A DNA stretch of 64,000 nt from Athripsodes cinereus (taxonomy: Eukaryota > Arthropoda > Insecta > Trichoptera > Leptoceridae). The stretch spans positions 25,123,542 to 25,187,541 of the forward strand of contig OX388305.1 in assembly GCA_947579605.1 (NCBI GenBank), in the 5' to 3' direction. Under the pieces are notes generated by a model. It saw nothing but the letters and a program-made list of their open reading frames with translations, was not told the DNA's origin and did no database searches. Positions 55,425 to 64,000 of this stretch are shown here, one piece after another. Each line of letters opens with the position of its first letter. Position 1 is the first letter of the stretch. The position numbers were made by a program, and so were the translations under genes.

Positions 55425-55985
55425 AATTGTTCCACTCTCGCTCAAACTGAGTATACTTATAGACATAATCATGTCGCAAAAATTATACATCAAAATTTAG
55501 CTATTAAACATAATCTTTTAAACTCAAATAATGTAATACCTTATTTTAAATACAACCCGGAACCGGTTTTAGAAAATCAAAATTATAGGCTCTATTATGA
55601 TAAAACCATAATAACAGATAGACAAATACATCATAATAGACCCGATTTAGTATTACATGATAAACGTAATAAAATAACGTACCTAATCGACATCGCTGTC
55701 CCAAATACACATAATATACAAACAACCGTCGCAGAAAAAATACGTAAATATACAGAACTAGCAGGAGAAATAAAAAATATTTGGCATTCTAGGTCCGTTT
55801 ATATAATACCTTTAGTCATGTCAGCTACAGGGGTAACTCCGAAATCTTTAATAAATAATTTACAAAAATTAGATTTACCGGTTAATTTGTACATTAAAAT
55901 TCAAAAATCTATTATAATAAACACTTGTAATATTGTAAAAAGGTTTCTAAACACAGATATTTCAGGCACAATGCTGGTATTTTGA
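55425..55985 (+). pseudogene. R2-type LINE C-terminal nuclease fragment, copy B
   Basis: An open frame of 186 codons with no early ATG. It begins CSTLAQTEYTYRHNHVAKII, then RLYYDKTIITDRQ, HHNRPDLVLHDKRNKITYLI, DIAVPN, EKIRKYTELAGEIKNIW and IIPLVMSATGVTPKSL. RPD, 14 residues, then D is the PD-x(12-14)-D catalytic pattern of the restriction-like endonuclease found C-terminal to the polymerase in R2-type non-LTR elements. HN.VAK.IH..L also precedes this domain in the family. The polymerase is missing (5' truncation after a (TAA)n run), but the remaining frame is unbroken, so the insertion is young. It lies outside rDNA as far as can be seen. Confidence 0.65.
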
Positions 55986-56059
55986 TCCCGCGTTTTGAGC
56001 CTAATCCTTTGATATCCTGTATATCTGGATAGGTGAATTTTTCCCGGCATTAGACTGTT
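55986..56059 (+). mobile_element. 3' UTR of the R2-type fragment, copy B
   Basis: CCCGCGTTTTGAGCCTAATC, CTTTGATATCCTGTATATCT and GGATAGGTGAATTTTTCCCG to GACTGTT at 56053-56059. Copy A at 10,565-10,637 is co-linear and ends at the same GACTGTT, defining the 3' terminus. Confidence 0.7.
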
Positions 56060-56214
56060 AAGTTTTTGTGTGATCATGACTGATCATATGGAGACTTATC
56101 TGGTTGTATAATGCTGAGAAGTGTGGATGGCAATTCTGCCGCCGCGTAAAATTGTACAAAATATATGAATACAAATGATAAAGTTACATGGTATGTATAA
56201 ACGAATAATTTTGC

Positions 56215-56264
56215 ACAATGGGCGAGTTTATCGCAGGGATGCGATATCTTCCAACTAACCCAAG
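56215..56264 (-). mobile_element. LINE 3' tail fragment (stem-loop type A)
   Basis: Minus strand: GGGTTAGTTGGAAGATATCG CATCCCTGCGATAAACTCGC. ATCGCA and TGCGAT pair perfectly. The best scrap match to the tail at 53388. Confidence 0.6.
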
Positions 56265-57039
56265 TTAATTATAAGTAATTAATATTTAGAAAAATAAAAA
56301 AATATGTTAATAGTATATATATTAATTTTGAAGAATTGTTTACTAAACTAAGATATTCTTTTATTGAATTTATAAAGGTAGTGTGCCACATCAACGCTCC
56401 TAAGGAGTGACCGCAACTGCATTGTACATACGTATGTACCGGGTATTGGGTAGGTACTGGGTACATAATAAAATATGTATTATTGTAGTAGGTACACGAT
56501 TACTTGTTCTTAATCAATAGAATATTTTTCTTATTGGCGAATATTTTGCCAGAGGTGGTTGAATTCAATGCTATGGTAGATAACACACATAGGTACATAA
56601 CTGTATTATGTGGGCAGAAGGAAGTAACACGCAATTTAATATTTTAGTTAGAAAAGTTAACAGATTTCGTAAAAAAATTCTATGTTCACAAATATGTTAC
56701 TTTGTAGATATTCATTATTCTTCTTTTATTCCTCTTAAAGGACACAAACAGTTTAAATTAACAAATATTAACAGTCATATTTTTCCAGAAAACAAACCAA
56801 TCAAGGTCCCGCAAATTACCGAAGCGTATGACGAACAAGTAAAGTTGCAAGTAAACAGTTATAACACAAACTCACCCCACCCACATCAAATGCAAAAATC
56901 AAAACAAACCTCGTGAAAATGAGAAGCTTAACATTACACTACAATAGAATTTATAAGAATATATAATAATTAAGAATTAAAATAATTGAGATTAAAATAG
57001 TTCAAATTATGAATTGATCGAATCTCTGTCTCTCTTTAG
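56265..57039. other. Spacer with an unrecognised 102-codon frame
   Basis: The frame at 56608-56916 starts at an ATG and is Asn/Lys/Gln-rich towards its end (HPHQMQKSKQTS). It has no domain, signal peptide or membrane segment, and no sign of splice sites or related copies. I do not call it a gene. Confidence 0.4.
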
Positions 57040-57672
57040 AATCAAGAATTCAGTGTACTCCTTACACCCCTTCTGAACTCTGCCTTGCTGATCGAGAAGA
57101 AATCAAGATTTATATAATGATCTATTATACAACGTACAAGTACGTCTCACAAATGAGCCCCGAACATAATTTGTGGTACTGGGCGGCAATCTAAACAAAA
57201 AACCAGATCACGTATTCCGAGTGGGGCAAGCAAATGGAACCCCCTCCAAAAGTCTAGGCGAATCGACCTCATTGTTAAGAATTTTATAAAGGTAAATCAA
57301 GTCCAATTCTGTCCTTCTATTTCTCAGTGTGCTCACTCCATGAAACTGAGCAGCCCGAACGTAATCGTCAAACTGCTGACCCGTCACAAAGTTAAGTCTC
57401 CTAATAAACTTGTCCTGCAACCTTTCAACCCTATCAATGTAGATCGCATATTGTGGATTCCATACCACAGACGAGAACTCCAGTTGGCTTCTGAGAAATG
57501 CGTAAAAAAGCACCTTCAATGTGGCAGGACATCTAAATGGTTTACTTATTCGCAAAATAAATCCTAACATTCTGTAGGCCTTCTCCACGATGTAATCAAT
57601 GTGCTGTTTGAACAACATTTTACTGTCCATAATGACTCCTAGATCCCGAATCTCTCTGCATCTACACAGTGT
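57040..57672 (-). pseudogene. LINE reverse transcriptase C-terminus with two frameshifts
   Basis: The main frame (57669-57208) gives REIRDLGVIMDSKMLFKQHI, YIVEKAYRMLGFILR, LRSQLEFSSVVWNPQY, RVERLQDKFIRRL and so on to PFACPTRNT and a stop. LGV..D....F..HI, then R.QLE....VW.P, then RVE..Q..F.RR is the standard C-terminus of Jockey/CR1-like proteins. After the stop the homology continues in other frames (SGFLFRLPPSTTNYVRGSF, then NLDFFSISKAEFRRGVRS with a stop near 57045), so at least two indels have broken it. The polymerase core is missing. Confidence 0.75.
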
Positions 57673-58212
57673 TATTAATAAAACAATACTATTATATTTA
57701 ACTTATCATATATTGGATTTATTAAAAAAATTCGGCCTCAAATATTATAAATAGTGGATTAAACAGTGTTGCTTTAATATAACAATCTTACAGATTCATA
57801 AATGGATTCAATGCAGATAATTATTGAGATTTTAATAATAAACACTTTATTATGAAAATAAATTTGTAGAAAAGGCGAAGACGTTGCCTTGAGGCAATAC
57901 CTATCTGTATTTTTAGGGTATATTTCTTGGATTTAATAAAGTACTTGTCAAATGTAAATCGTATATCACTACTGAGAATAACAATAACGCAGCGTATAAC
58001 GATATAATTCGAATACTATAAATTTGATGAAATTTAAAATAATATGTGAAATGAGAGGCAATGCCTTTTCCCTTACATACATAGGTACGGTTGATATTTA
58101 AGTACCTGTTCACTACTACCACACTTGCAATACCTGTCTCATACTTCTCTTTTATATTGTGTGTGGGTGTAATTATACATATATTGTGTACAATCATTTG
58201 ATTGCTCTTTTA
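57673..58212. other. AT-rich spacer
   Basis: A 94-codon minus-strand frame at 57913-58197 shows no recognised domain. Nothing else seen. Confidence 0.45.
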
Positions 58213-58366
58213 TCGACCAGTGTGGCGCAGAGGAAAGTCTCTTGCGTTTGAATCATGAGCTCCCGACTTCAATTCCCGGCCAGGACAATATGAAGAATGA
58301 CATTTTTAAAATTGTTCTGGGTCTTGATCTTGATTTTACATGTATGTGTGTACTATACATTAAATA
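58213..58366 (+). mobile_element. tRNA-derived SINE, family 2
   Basis: GACCAGTGTGGCGCAGAGGA forms an A-box-like start (TGGCGCAGAGG). A B-box-like GACTTCAATTCC follows near 58269, then CGGCCAGGACAATATGAAGA ATGACATTTTTAAAATTGTT CTGGGTCTTGATCTTG. It matches the minus copy at 44229-44405 in order. The pogo-like MITE begins directly after it. Confidence 0.65.
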
Positions 58367-58846
58367 TACAGTCGATTCTGCTTAATTGGGACAGTAAATT
58401 TAAGATCACAGCACATATTATGTTACACATATTCTCAAGAAAAATATGTACAAAGAATTTTATATGATGTGTTCTCTTATTCAGTTACCAATACACCTGG
58501 CACGTGACAACTGTCTCAATTGTTGCGTATTTATTCAGTCACTAATACATCTCGCGCGTGAACTAATTTTTTGTCAATTTTATTTTTCAAAAATTTTACC
58601 CTTTCCATAATACCAACAAATGATTTGACACTTTCCAGTAAAATTTCATTGCTAGATAAAATTAAAAGCCTGTCACTTAATTGAAGAAAAAAAAATATGC
58701 ATTGTGTGATTTTATGTGTGTATTACTGGTTAATGGCCTTAGTTTGCCAAAACCAAATAAATGAATTTAAAAAAAATGTGAAATTCGCTTGATTGGGACA
58801 AAATGACAAAGTCCCGATGTGTCCCAATTAAGCGGAATCGACTGTA
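58367..58846. mobile_element. Pogo/Tigger-like MITE, 476 bp, TA duplication
   Basis: The body is 58369-58844. The left end CAGTCGATTCTGCTTAATTG GGACA and the right end (complement CAGTCGATTCCGCTTAATTG GGACAC) differ at one position in 24, and TA lies on each side (58367-58368, 58845-58846). An inner CGCTTGATTGGGACA near 58788 repeats the terminal motif. CAGT..., TA target and ~25-bp ends fit the pogo/Tigger branch of Tc1/mariner. No coding capacity. Confidence 0.85.
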
Positions 58847-60320
58847 TATCTATTGTGGTGTAATTACCTATAGTAAAAAGATTATATCTTGATTTGGGAC
58901 TAACTCGATCTCTGTGAATTGTCTATACATGTTGTATTTATCAAAATCTTGATATCAAAATTGTACACTTACTCATTGTAGATTTGACAATAACTAAATA
59001 TTATACCTAAGAATATATTAAGAACGTTTTAATTGCACATATTTATGACTGCCAGATCTCTCTATTGACTTTATAAAAAGTGCAGATTAATTAATTTACA
59101 AGTAAATATTTCACTCAAATATATCTACGTGGATATATAGTTCATTGCTAAGTAAAAAAACATGATACATAGTTTTTCTAACAAGGATTAAAATATGTCC
59201 GCGAAATAATTGAAAATAATTTATGATTAAATATTGAGTAGGTATGTTATCGCCTCGGAATGTGTGATTTATGTATCATTTAATTTATTATAAAAACACA
59301 ACATTAGGTATAATAGGTAACACTGCCTATCTTAATAATATAAAACTCTATGGTAAATTTTAAATTAAAAATCCATTTGTTTATGCAAACAAAAAACAAA
59401 ATAATAACTTATTTTGCAGGCGAAAGTGCAAAAATAAATAAATTATAAAGAAATGGATACAAGAAATAAATAATGAATGATTTGTAATAGAAAAATGATC
59501 GTAAACTTATATTATTTATTCCATTATGTCATGAAATACAAGACGCTTAATAACTAACAAATTTTCTACAAATAAATATAAAAACGTGCAGTTATAAATT
59601 GACAGTAATTATTATATAAATGTGCATATTATTTATGTAAATGTGTGCATTTGTAAAAGCATAGATCAAAAGTGAACACTACTCTATAAAACTATCTAGC
59701 ACAAGTAGGTTTGTATAATATGTATATTATTATATTATGTTAAGAGTTATAATACATTCGTACATGTATGATTCCCATACGAACATTTTAATCTATTCGT
59801 TGATATTTATTTTCGTACTTCCTTAATATTATAGGCTAGATACTAACTTTTTTCCAACTTTTTTCTATCTCCGCTGACCGGTCAAGGTTTGATCATTTTA
59901 CCCCCCCCCCTCTCCCTCCCCTATCACAAGATTTTCGAAAAAGTATAGGAATTTGAAATATTTCTATACTTTTATCAGTTTTGTAAAAGTGTACAGGAAT
60001 ATTTCACAAATTGTGCACAGTAAATATCATCATCACACAACATGGCAAAATTAATTAACTCGAAACCTTGAAGAAATAAAATTTAAAACCATTTACACGC
60101 GGGATAAAGTCTAGTATTATTAATAATAAATAGTAAACTGAGCTATAACGTGTAAATGGTTAATGAACTCTCGTTATTAAAATAATGTTTTTTATCTTAC
60201 GCTCAGACGTTTTGGATTTAGAGAATAATAATAATAATAATAACCAAAGCTGGATCTTAACGATTAACTTATTAACTAGTTAATTAATTTGCGTTAAACT
60301 TTTGAGTTCGTAGTTCGTAA
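58847..60320. other. AT-rich spacer
   Basis: A C-rich run (ACCCCCCCCCCTCTCCCTCC at 59898) and a (AAT)n run at 60222-60241 are the only notable sequences. No gene recognised. Confidence 0.5.
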
Positions 60321-60506
60321 GAGTTCGTCGGTAGCCTGGAGGTAGAGTCTCGGCCTCGTGAACATGGGGTCCGTGGTTCGATACCAGATGCCGGCAAAAC
60401 TTCCCTTTCACGACACAGCTTTTAGTAGCTTACTGTGAAAGGTGTATAAGGTTGTATTTGGGTTTATAACAAAAACCCAGATATATCTTTTTTTTAAAAA
60501 AAAAAC
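60321..60506 (+). mobile_element. tRNA-derived SINE, family 1
   Basis: GAGTTCGTCGGTAGCCTGGA GGTAGAGTCTCGGCCTCGTG, B box GGTTCGATACC near 60376, TGCCGGCAAAACTTCCCTTT, GTGAAAGGTGTATAAGGTTG and the 3' hairpin GGGTTTATAACAAAAACCC before ATATATCTTTTTTTTAAAA. Full-length copy. Confidence 0.8.
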
Positions 60507-61320
60507 ATTTTTTAACAATATGCTTGTTTTCAGAATTGTAGCGTTACTTTCCTGAGAGAAGTTTTTAAAATCTCCCTTACGGACTGTTTTTTTGAAGAAA
60601 AAAGAATCGCCGCGCCGACGGGACCTTTTTTAGTTCCTGAATTTTTAAAGGGTCTTTTATAGTTTTTGTAATTAATCGTAACAATTGGTTGTTACTTGCG
60701 TTACATTTTTAACAAAATAATATATTATAATTTGTATGTTTATTTAGAACAGATGGAAAACAAAAAAAGCATGATCCATTCATCTAAGACCCAAGCAGTG
60801 TACACTTCTGCAATAAATTAACAAATAACGAAGTTAGTTTCTTTAGTCAACTGGTTAACGATTAACATGGTTAAAATTGTGATAAACGATGCCTACTTCT
60901 TAAAATAACAATAGGGCGGATGAGCAATGCGCAATGCGATGATACTTATTATATAGGAGTAGCACAGCAATGAAACATTATTACTTACATATTATATTGA
61001 CATGGAATGTAATGATTTGAATATTGATAAAAAAAACTTAATGATGTGAATATTTTAAAGAGATTAGGATCAATATAAACAATAAGCTTTGCCCGGTATG
61101 ACTTGTTTGGTTAGATACTATATATGTTATGTTGGTACCTACTAAGTATTTATATAATTTTTGTACAGTAACGAGTACCTAACTATTATCTATACTGCCT
61201 TACTTACTCTCTATGTATAATAGCTACATACAATAGCATCTTATAAGAAAACATACATCATATTTTTATGATTCTTCGTAAATACTAATTCTACTCGCCA
61301 TCTTTGTTTTTGTATATCCA
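60507..61320. other. AT-rich spacer
   Basis: No gene or repeat recognised. Confidence 0.5.
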
Positions 61321-61442
61321 CTTTATTTATTTATTTTATTCTTCAATGTACATTGTTTAGAATAATACTTATTAAAACAGTATCATCGAAAATATCAGTG
61401 ATACAGTTCAATGTACAGAGGGTGAGTTTATCGCACAAATAT
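61321..61442 (-). mobile_element. LINE 3' end of the Jockey-type family
   Basis: Plus strand CTTTATTTATTTATTTTATT CTTCAATGTACATTGTTTAG ... TTCAATGTACAGAGGGTGAG TTTATCGCAC is the reverse complement of 53405-53515 (GCGATAAACTCGCCCTCTGT ACATTGAATTG ... AAACAATGTACAGTGAAGAA TAAAATAAATAAAT). It is a short 5'-truncated minus-strand copy of the same LINE as the 51-53.5 kb element. Confidence 0.75.
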
Positions 61443-61500
61443 CAAACAAAAATGAAACTCTTTATGAAATCTTACACCCATTGAGCTTTATTTCTACTCC

Positions 61501-61592
61501 TATCTCACGACATATCTATCGCAGGACACATACCTATCTCACGACATATCTATCGCAGGACACATACCTATCTCACGACATATCTCACAGAT
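61501..61592. repeat. Tandem repeat, 34-bp unit, about 2.6 copies
   Basis: TCTCACGACATATCTATCGC then AGGACACATACCTA recurs with a period of exactly 34 bp (starts at 61503, 61537 and 61571). It is followed by the dispersed GGGTAGCCAGTAAACC motif at ~61595. The copies are identical over the shared length. Confidence 0.85.
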
Positions 61593-61594
61593 TG

Positions 61595-61890
61595 GGTAGC
61601 CAGTAAACCAACTGCATGCAATAAAAATGCGAGCCGTCTTCACCACGCCAACAAAAAGTTAAAAATTTTGGGATGCATAGCAACCTCATCTCTGAATTTA
61701 AGTGTAAAATGTCTTTATTATTTTTGAACACCTACCTTTTGCAAGATACTCGAAAACTTAAATTATATTGCCTCAGATCAGATTTAAATCTAGGGAGGCA
61801 GTAAAACATTTATTATAATTATTTTAAGAACATGCGAATTCAAATTAAAAGACAAAGTGAAGTTTAGTAATAGATTTTTTTAATTTTTAG
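61595..61890. other. Spacer
   Basis: The start (GATTGGGTAGCCAGTAAACC AACTGCATG) is a minus copy of the dispersed motif of 27795. The rest is AT-rich and without recognised features. Confidence 0.4.
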
Positions 61891-61914
61891 TTGGTTTTGA
61901 GAAAGGCTGATCAC

Positions 61915-62000
61915 CTGGGGCGTGGTGAGGAGGTGACAGGCTTCAACAGCGCGGGTGTCGTGGCGGCAGCAGGCATCGATGAGCTCGTTCAACAGCCTTT
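61915..62000 (-). CDS. Possible internal exon of an unknown gene
   Basis: This 86-bp segment is far richer in G and C than its surroundings. On the minus strand it is open as RLLNELIDACCRHDTRAVEA then CHLLTTPQ and meets a good donor, CCCCAG|GTGATC, at 61915/61914. Its codons end in G or C in most positions, as expected of real coding sequence. The acceptor, ACAACGAG| at 62001, is weak, with an in-frame stop just upstream. The other strand is also open: from a strong acceptor TTTTTTAATTTTTAG| at 61890 it reads LVLRKADHLGRGEEVTGFNS then AGVVAAAGIDELVQQPFSLL and a stop at ~62013. I cannot tell which strand is used, nor name the protein. Confidence 0.35.
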
Positions 62001-62013
62001 CTCGTTGTTATAG

Positions 62014-62815
62014 AAATGGTGTTTTGCGAAAGAGGATTTTTATAGACGTACCTACCTAACTACTTTGCTTGTGTAAGAGTTTTCGACTAGTAAAGAAATC
62101 ATTTTTGATGTTCAACTTCAGTGACAATGCAAAATAACAAATATCTTTTGAAGACCTGTCACAGTTAGCTTCTATAACAACTAATCTATAATTTGCATAA
62201 TATGATATATTGTTCATATCAATTTTACTGTAATATTCACAAAACAACATAGGTTACTACCATTATTACATGATCAATAAGATAGTCATTTAAACAACCA
62301 TACAAGCTTATGAACCGACTAATATATTCATACGTATCTTACATAATTCATTATTATATGTAATTTTGTATTATGGTTTGCCTTTAGCCTTCTTTTCTAT
62401 TGTACAATCCCCCGCTGTTATCCATTCATCGCTACCTATAAAACAAAATCATACGAGTGTTACCCACCTTTACTACAATATCTAATATTATAATACCACA
62501 TAATATGCAAAATACGTTGTGTTTTTTTTTAATATTAGTTATTGTGTAAAAATTTCGACACAATTCTCAGCTGTGGTCTCCGCGACTGAAGGTCGTGACC
62601 TTCCAGTGTGAATCTAACTAATTTTTCTTTTAATCTCTCCCAATGTCAAGGCACAACAGCTTCTTAAATTATAATCTCTCTTTAACATTATAATTGTTTT
62701 ATTTTTAAGTTATAGTTCTTTTAGATTCAACTCCTTTGAATGTGTTAGATTTTTTATATACTTTTTTGAATATAAAACCTGATTAGAGTATTTGTCTGGA
62801 GTATTCTGCAATACT
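62014..62815. other. AT-rich spacer
   Basis: No gene or repeat recognised. A less AT-rich patch at 62560-62610 (CAGCTGTGGTCTCCGCGACT) has no open frame of note. Confidence 0.4.
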
Positions 62816-62819
62816 TTGC

Positions 62820-62866
62820 AATGTTAGCTGCCTTGAAAATGTGGTGCTATAAACGCATGCGTAAAA
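62820..62866 (+). pseudogene. RTE-like LINE scrap
   Basis: ATGTTAGCTGCCTTGAAAAT GTGGTGCTATAAACGCATGC encodes LAALKMWCYKRMRK, matching LAAFEMWCYRRMLK of the RTE-type fragment at 20040-20080. About 15 codons remain. Confidence 0.5.
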
Positions 62867-62869
62867 ATA

Positions 62870-63250
62870 ATAATGCTGAATATTTTACGTAAATGTGAAC
62901 TAAGTTCAAACAGCTGTGATATTATCATATCGCTTGATTGGAAACTAGGTAATCCGTAGTCTGATGGAGCAGCCTCGGACTAGGTATAAACCAAGACATT
63001 AGTTTGACAATGCGTTTGTAAGTCGAAATTGGGAAATAGTGATTGGTAATATTATTACTACTTACTCTATGGGTAAACCATTTGTGTTTATTTACAAACA
63101 AATAAAATATATCGTGAGATTTCGGGATCAAATTCTGCTGCCAATCTATTACACCCGTAAAGATGTTTTTTTTCAAACCTTCCAAGATTTATCATTAATT
63201 TTTTATTAAATAAAATATATACTTACTACAAGTGTATTCAATGTACACTT
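62870..63250. other. AT-rich spacer
   Basis: The 86-codon minus-strand frame at 62925-63185 has no recognised domain; considered chance. Confidence 0.4.
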
Positions 63251-63254
63251 TTCT

Positions 63255-63330
63255 ATGTATATTTATTTATTTATTTATTTATTTATTTTATAAAATAAAC
63301 GGCTATAAGCCTTTAACAAAAAAATATATA
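63255..63330 (-). mobile_element. LINE 3' tail fragment (type C)
   Basis: ATTTATTTATTTATTTATTT run followed by AAAATAAACGGCTATAAGCC TTTAACA. On the minus strand GGCT-TAT-AGCC forms the small stem before the (AAAT)n tail, as at 20521. Confidence 0.55.
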
Positions 63331-63334
63331 ATTT

Positions 63335-63814
63335 ACATATAAATATAAAAAATATAAAAAAGTAAACATACAACCAAGAACCCATTACATAATCAATGGA
63401 GAATAAATATTAAGTTAACAAAATAATAAAATAAAAAAACATTTGAGTACATAAGAAAACATTAAAATAAAGTAAATGCAGTTAAAAAATAAAAACAATA
63501 TTTTTATCAACCCAGAAATACATGCATTGTATCCTATCACTACTCATGAATAATCACAGAGTAAGTAATAATAGTTCATCTTTGAAAATAATAAATCAAT
63601 TACAGGTACCCATACATATACATAAATATTGGAAATGAAAATAATAATACAATGCAAGTACAATATTAAATAAGTAGATTGTGGAGCCGGGAACATCGCC
63701 CAGACTATATAGGCAAAAATCTAAAAACTACCGTCGACACCCAAATAAGCAACAATAACCTAGCACTTATACAGCACCGAGCAACATCATACAGCCTGGA
63801 GCTGGCAAATTTAC
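63335..63814. other. AT-rich spacer
   Basis: No gene recognised. A short mixed-composition block at 63680-63800 is unidentified. Confidence 0.4.
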
Positions 63815-64000
63815 TAGTGATGTAACGAATATTCGTATTCGCATTCGCATTCGCGAATATTCGCATATTTCAAAGTATTCGCATTCGTATTCGCAAAAAA
63901 ATATGCGAATGTTTTGCGAATATTATTTCGGTAATTAAGTATCGGATATTCGGCAAAAGTACCGGATACTTACCCGGTATACTGCAGAAAAAGGTACTGC
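63815..64000 (+). mobile_element. Probable hAT-type element end, running off the window
   Basis: TAGTGATGTAACGAATATTC followed by a dense series of ATTCGCATTCGC, GCGAATATTCG and TATGCGAATG repeats is the usual look of the terminal and subterminal region of hAT-type elements and their MITEs (YAGNGATGT start, CGAATATTCG motifs). The other end and the 8-bp target duplication lie beyond 64000, so the call is from one end only. Confidence 0.5.

Noticed and set aside
56608..56916. 102-codon ATG-initiated frame as a host gene
   Set aside because: No domain, no splice or polyadenylation context, Asn/Lys-rich composition as expected by chance in AT-rich DNA.
60321..60400. tRNA genes at the SINE heads
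   Set aside because: B boxes are present but the cloverleaf arms are not complementary and the sequences continue into SINE bodies with tails.
61501..61592. Regular 34-bp repeats as a CRISPR array
   Set aside because: The repeats are directly abutting without spacers and the genome is eukaryotic.

Overview
The window looks like intergenic or intronic DNA of an insect. It is strongly AT-rich, full of short palindromes such as TAGGTACCTA, has one 200-base run of N (an assembly gap), and is built largely from transposable-element copies of very different ages. I could not place the species: the RTE-type, I-type and Penelope-type elements and tRNA-derived SINEs fit Hemiptera, Lepidoptera and other insects. 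I found no complete host gene, no rRNA and no true tRNA gene. At most one GC-rich segment (61.9 kb) could be a host exon, and a second GC-rich segment (11.5 kb) could be a CpG-rich promoter or exon.

Layout. 0-4.6 kb: old LINE C-terminal scraps, a LINE 3' tail, and a region bounded by inverted clusters of TTCGAA-containing repeats (2.0-2.7 kb). 4.6-10.4 kb: a full-length, apparently intact two-ORF non-LTR retrotransposon of the I group on the minus strand, flanked by a 13-bp target-site duplication and inserted into an older fragment of an R2-type element; a second, better preserved fragment of that R2-type family lies at 55.4-56.1 kb. 10.6-19 kb: mostly AT-rich DNA with a LINE tail, a hairpin, a SINE and a Helitron-like copy. 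19.2-25.3 kb: a 208-bp mini-element made of a perfect 80-bp palindrome carrying a hammerhead-like motif, an RTE-type C-terminal fragment, a SINE with a 66-nt A run, a 26-bp TIR MITE, and a second hammerhead-like mini-element. 25.8-36 kb: a Helitron-like repeat, long hairpins, further RTE scraps and a Penelope-like element 3' fragment with a GIY-YIG domain. 36-50 kb: sparse scraps, small MITEs, two SINE families and the gap. 50-53.5 kb: a 34-bp minisatellite, then a 5'-truncated Jockey-type element with an intact reverse transcriptase. 53.5-64 kb: LINE tails, the R2-type fragment, a frameshifted LINE fragment, a pogo/Tigger-like MITE, SINEs, the exon-like island, and the start of a probable hAT-type element running off the end.

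How the parts relate. The I-type element carries its own endonuclease, reverse transcriptase, RNase H and nucleic-acid-binding ORF1, so it could be autonomous. The other LINE copies are truncated or broken; the SINEs and MITEs depend on proteins encoded elsewhere. Two RNA-level signals recur across unrelated positions: hammerhead-ribozyme-like motifs tied to Penelope-like sequence (five loci), and small LINE 3'-tail stem-loops whose two arms change together between copies. These are the most interesting observations here.
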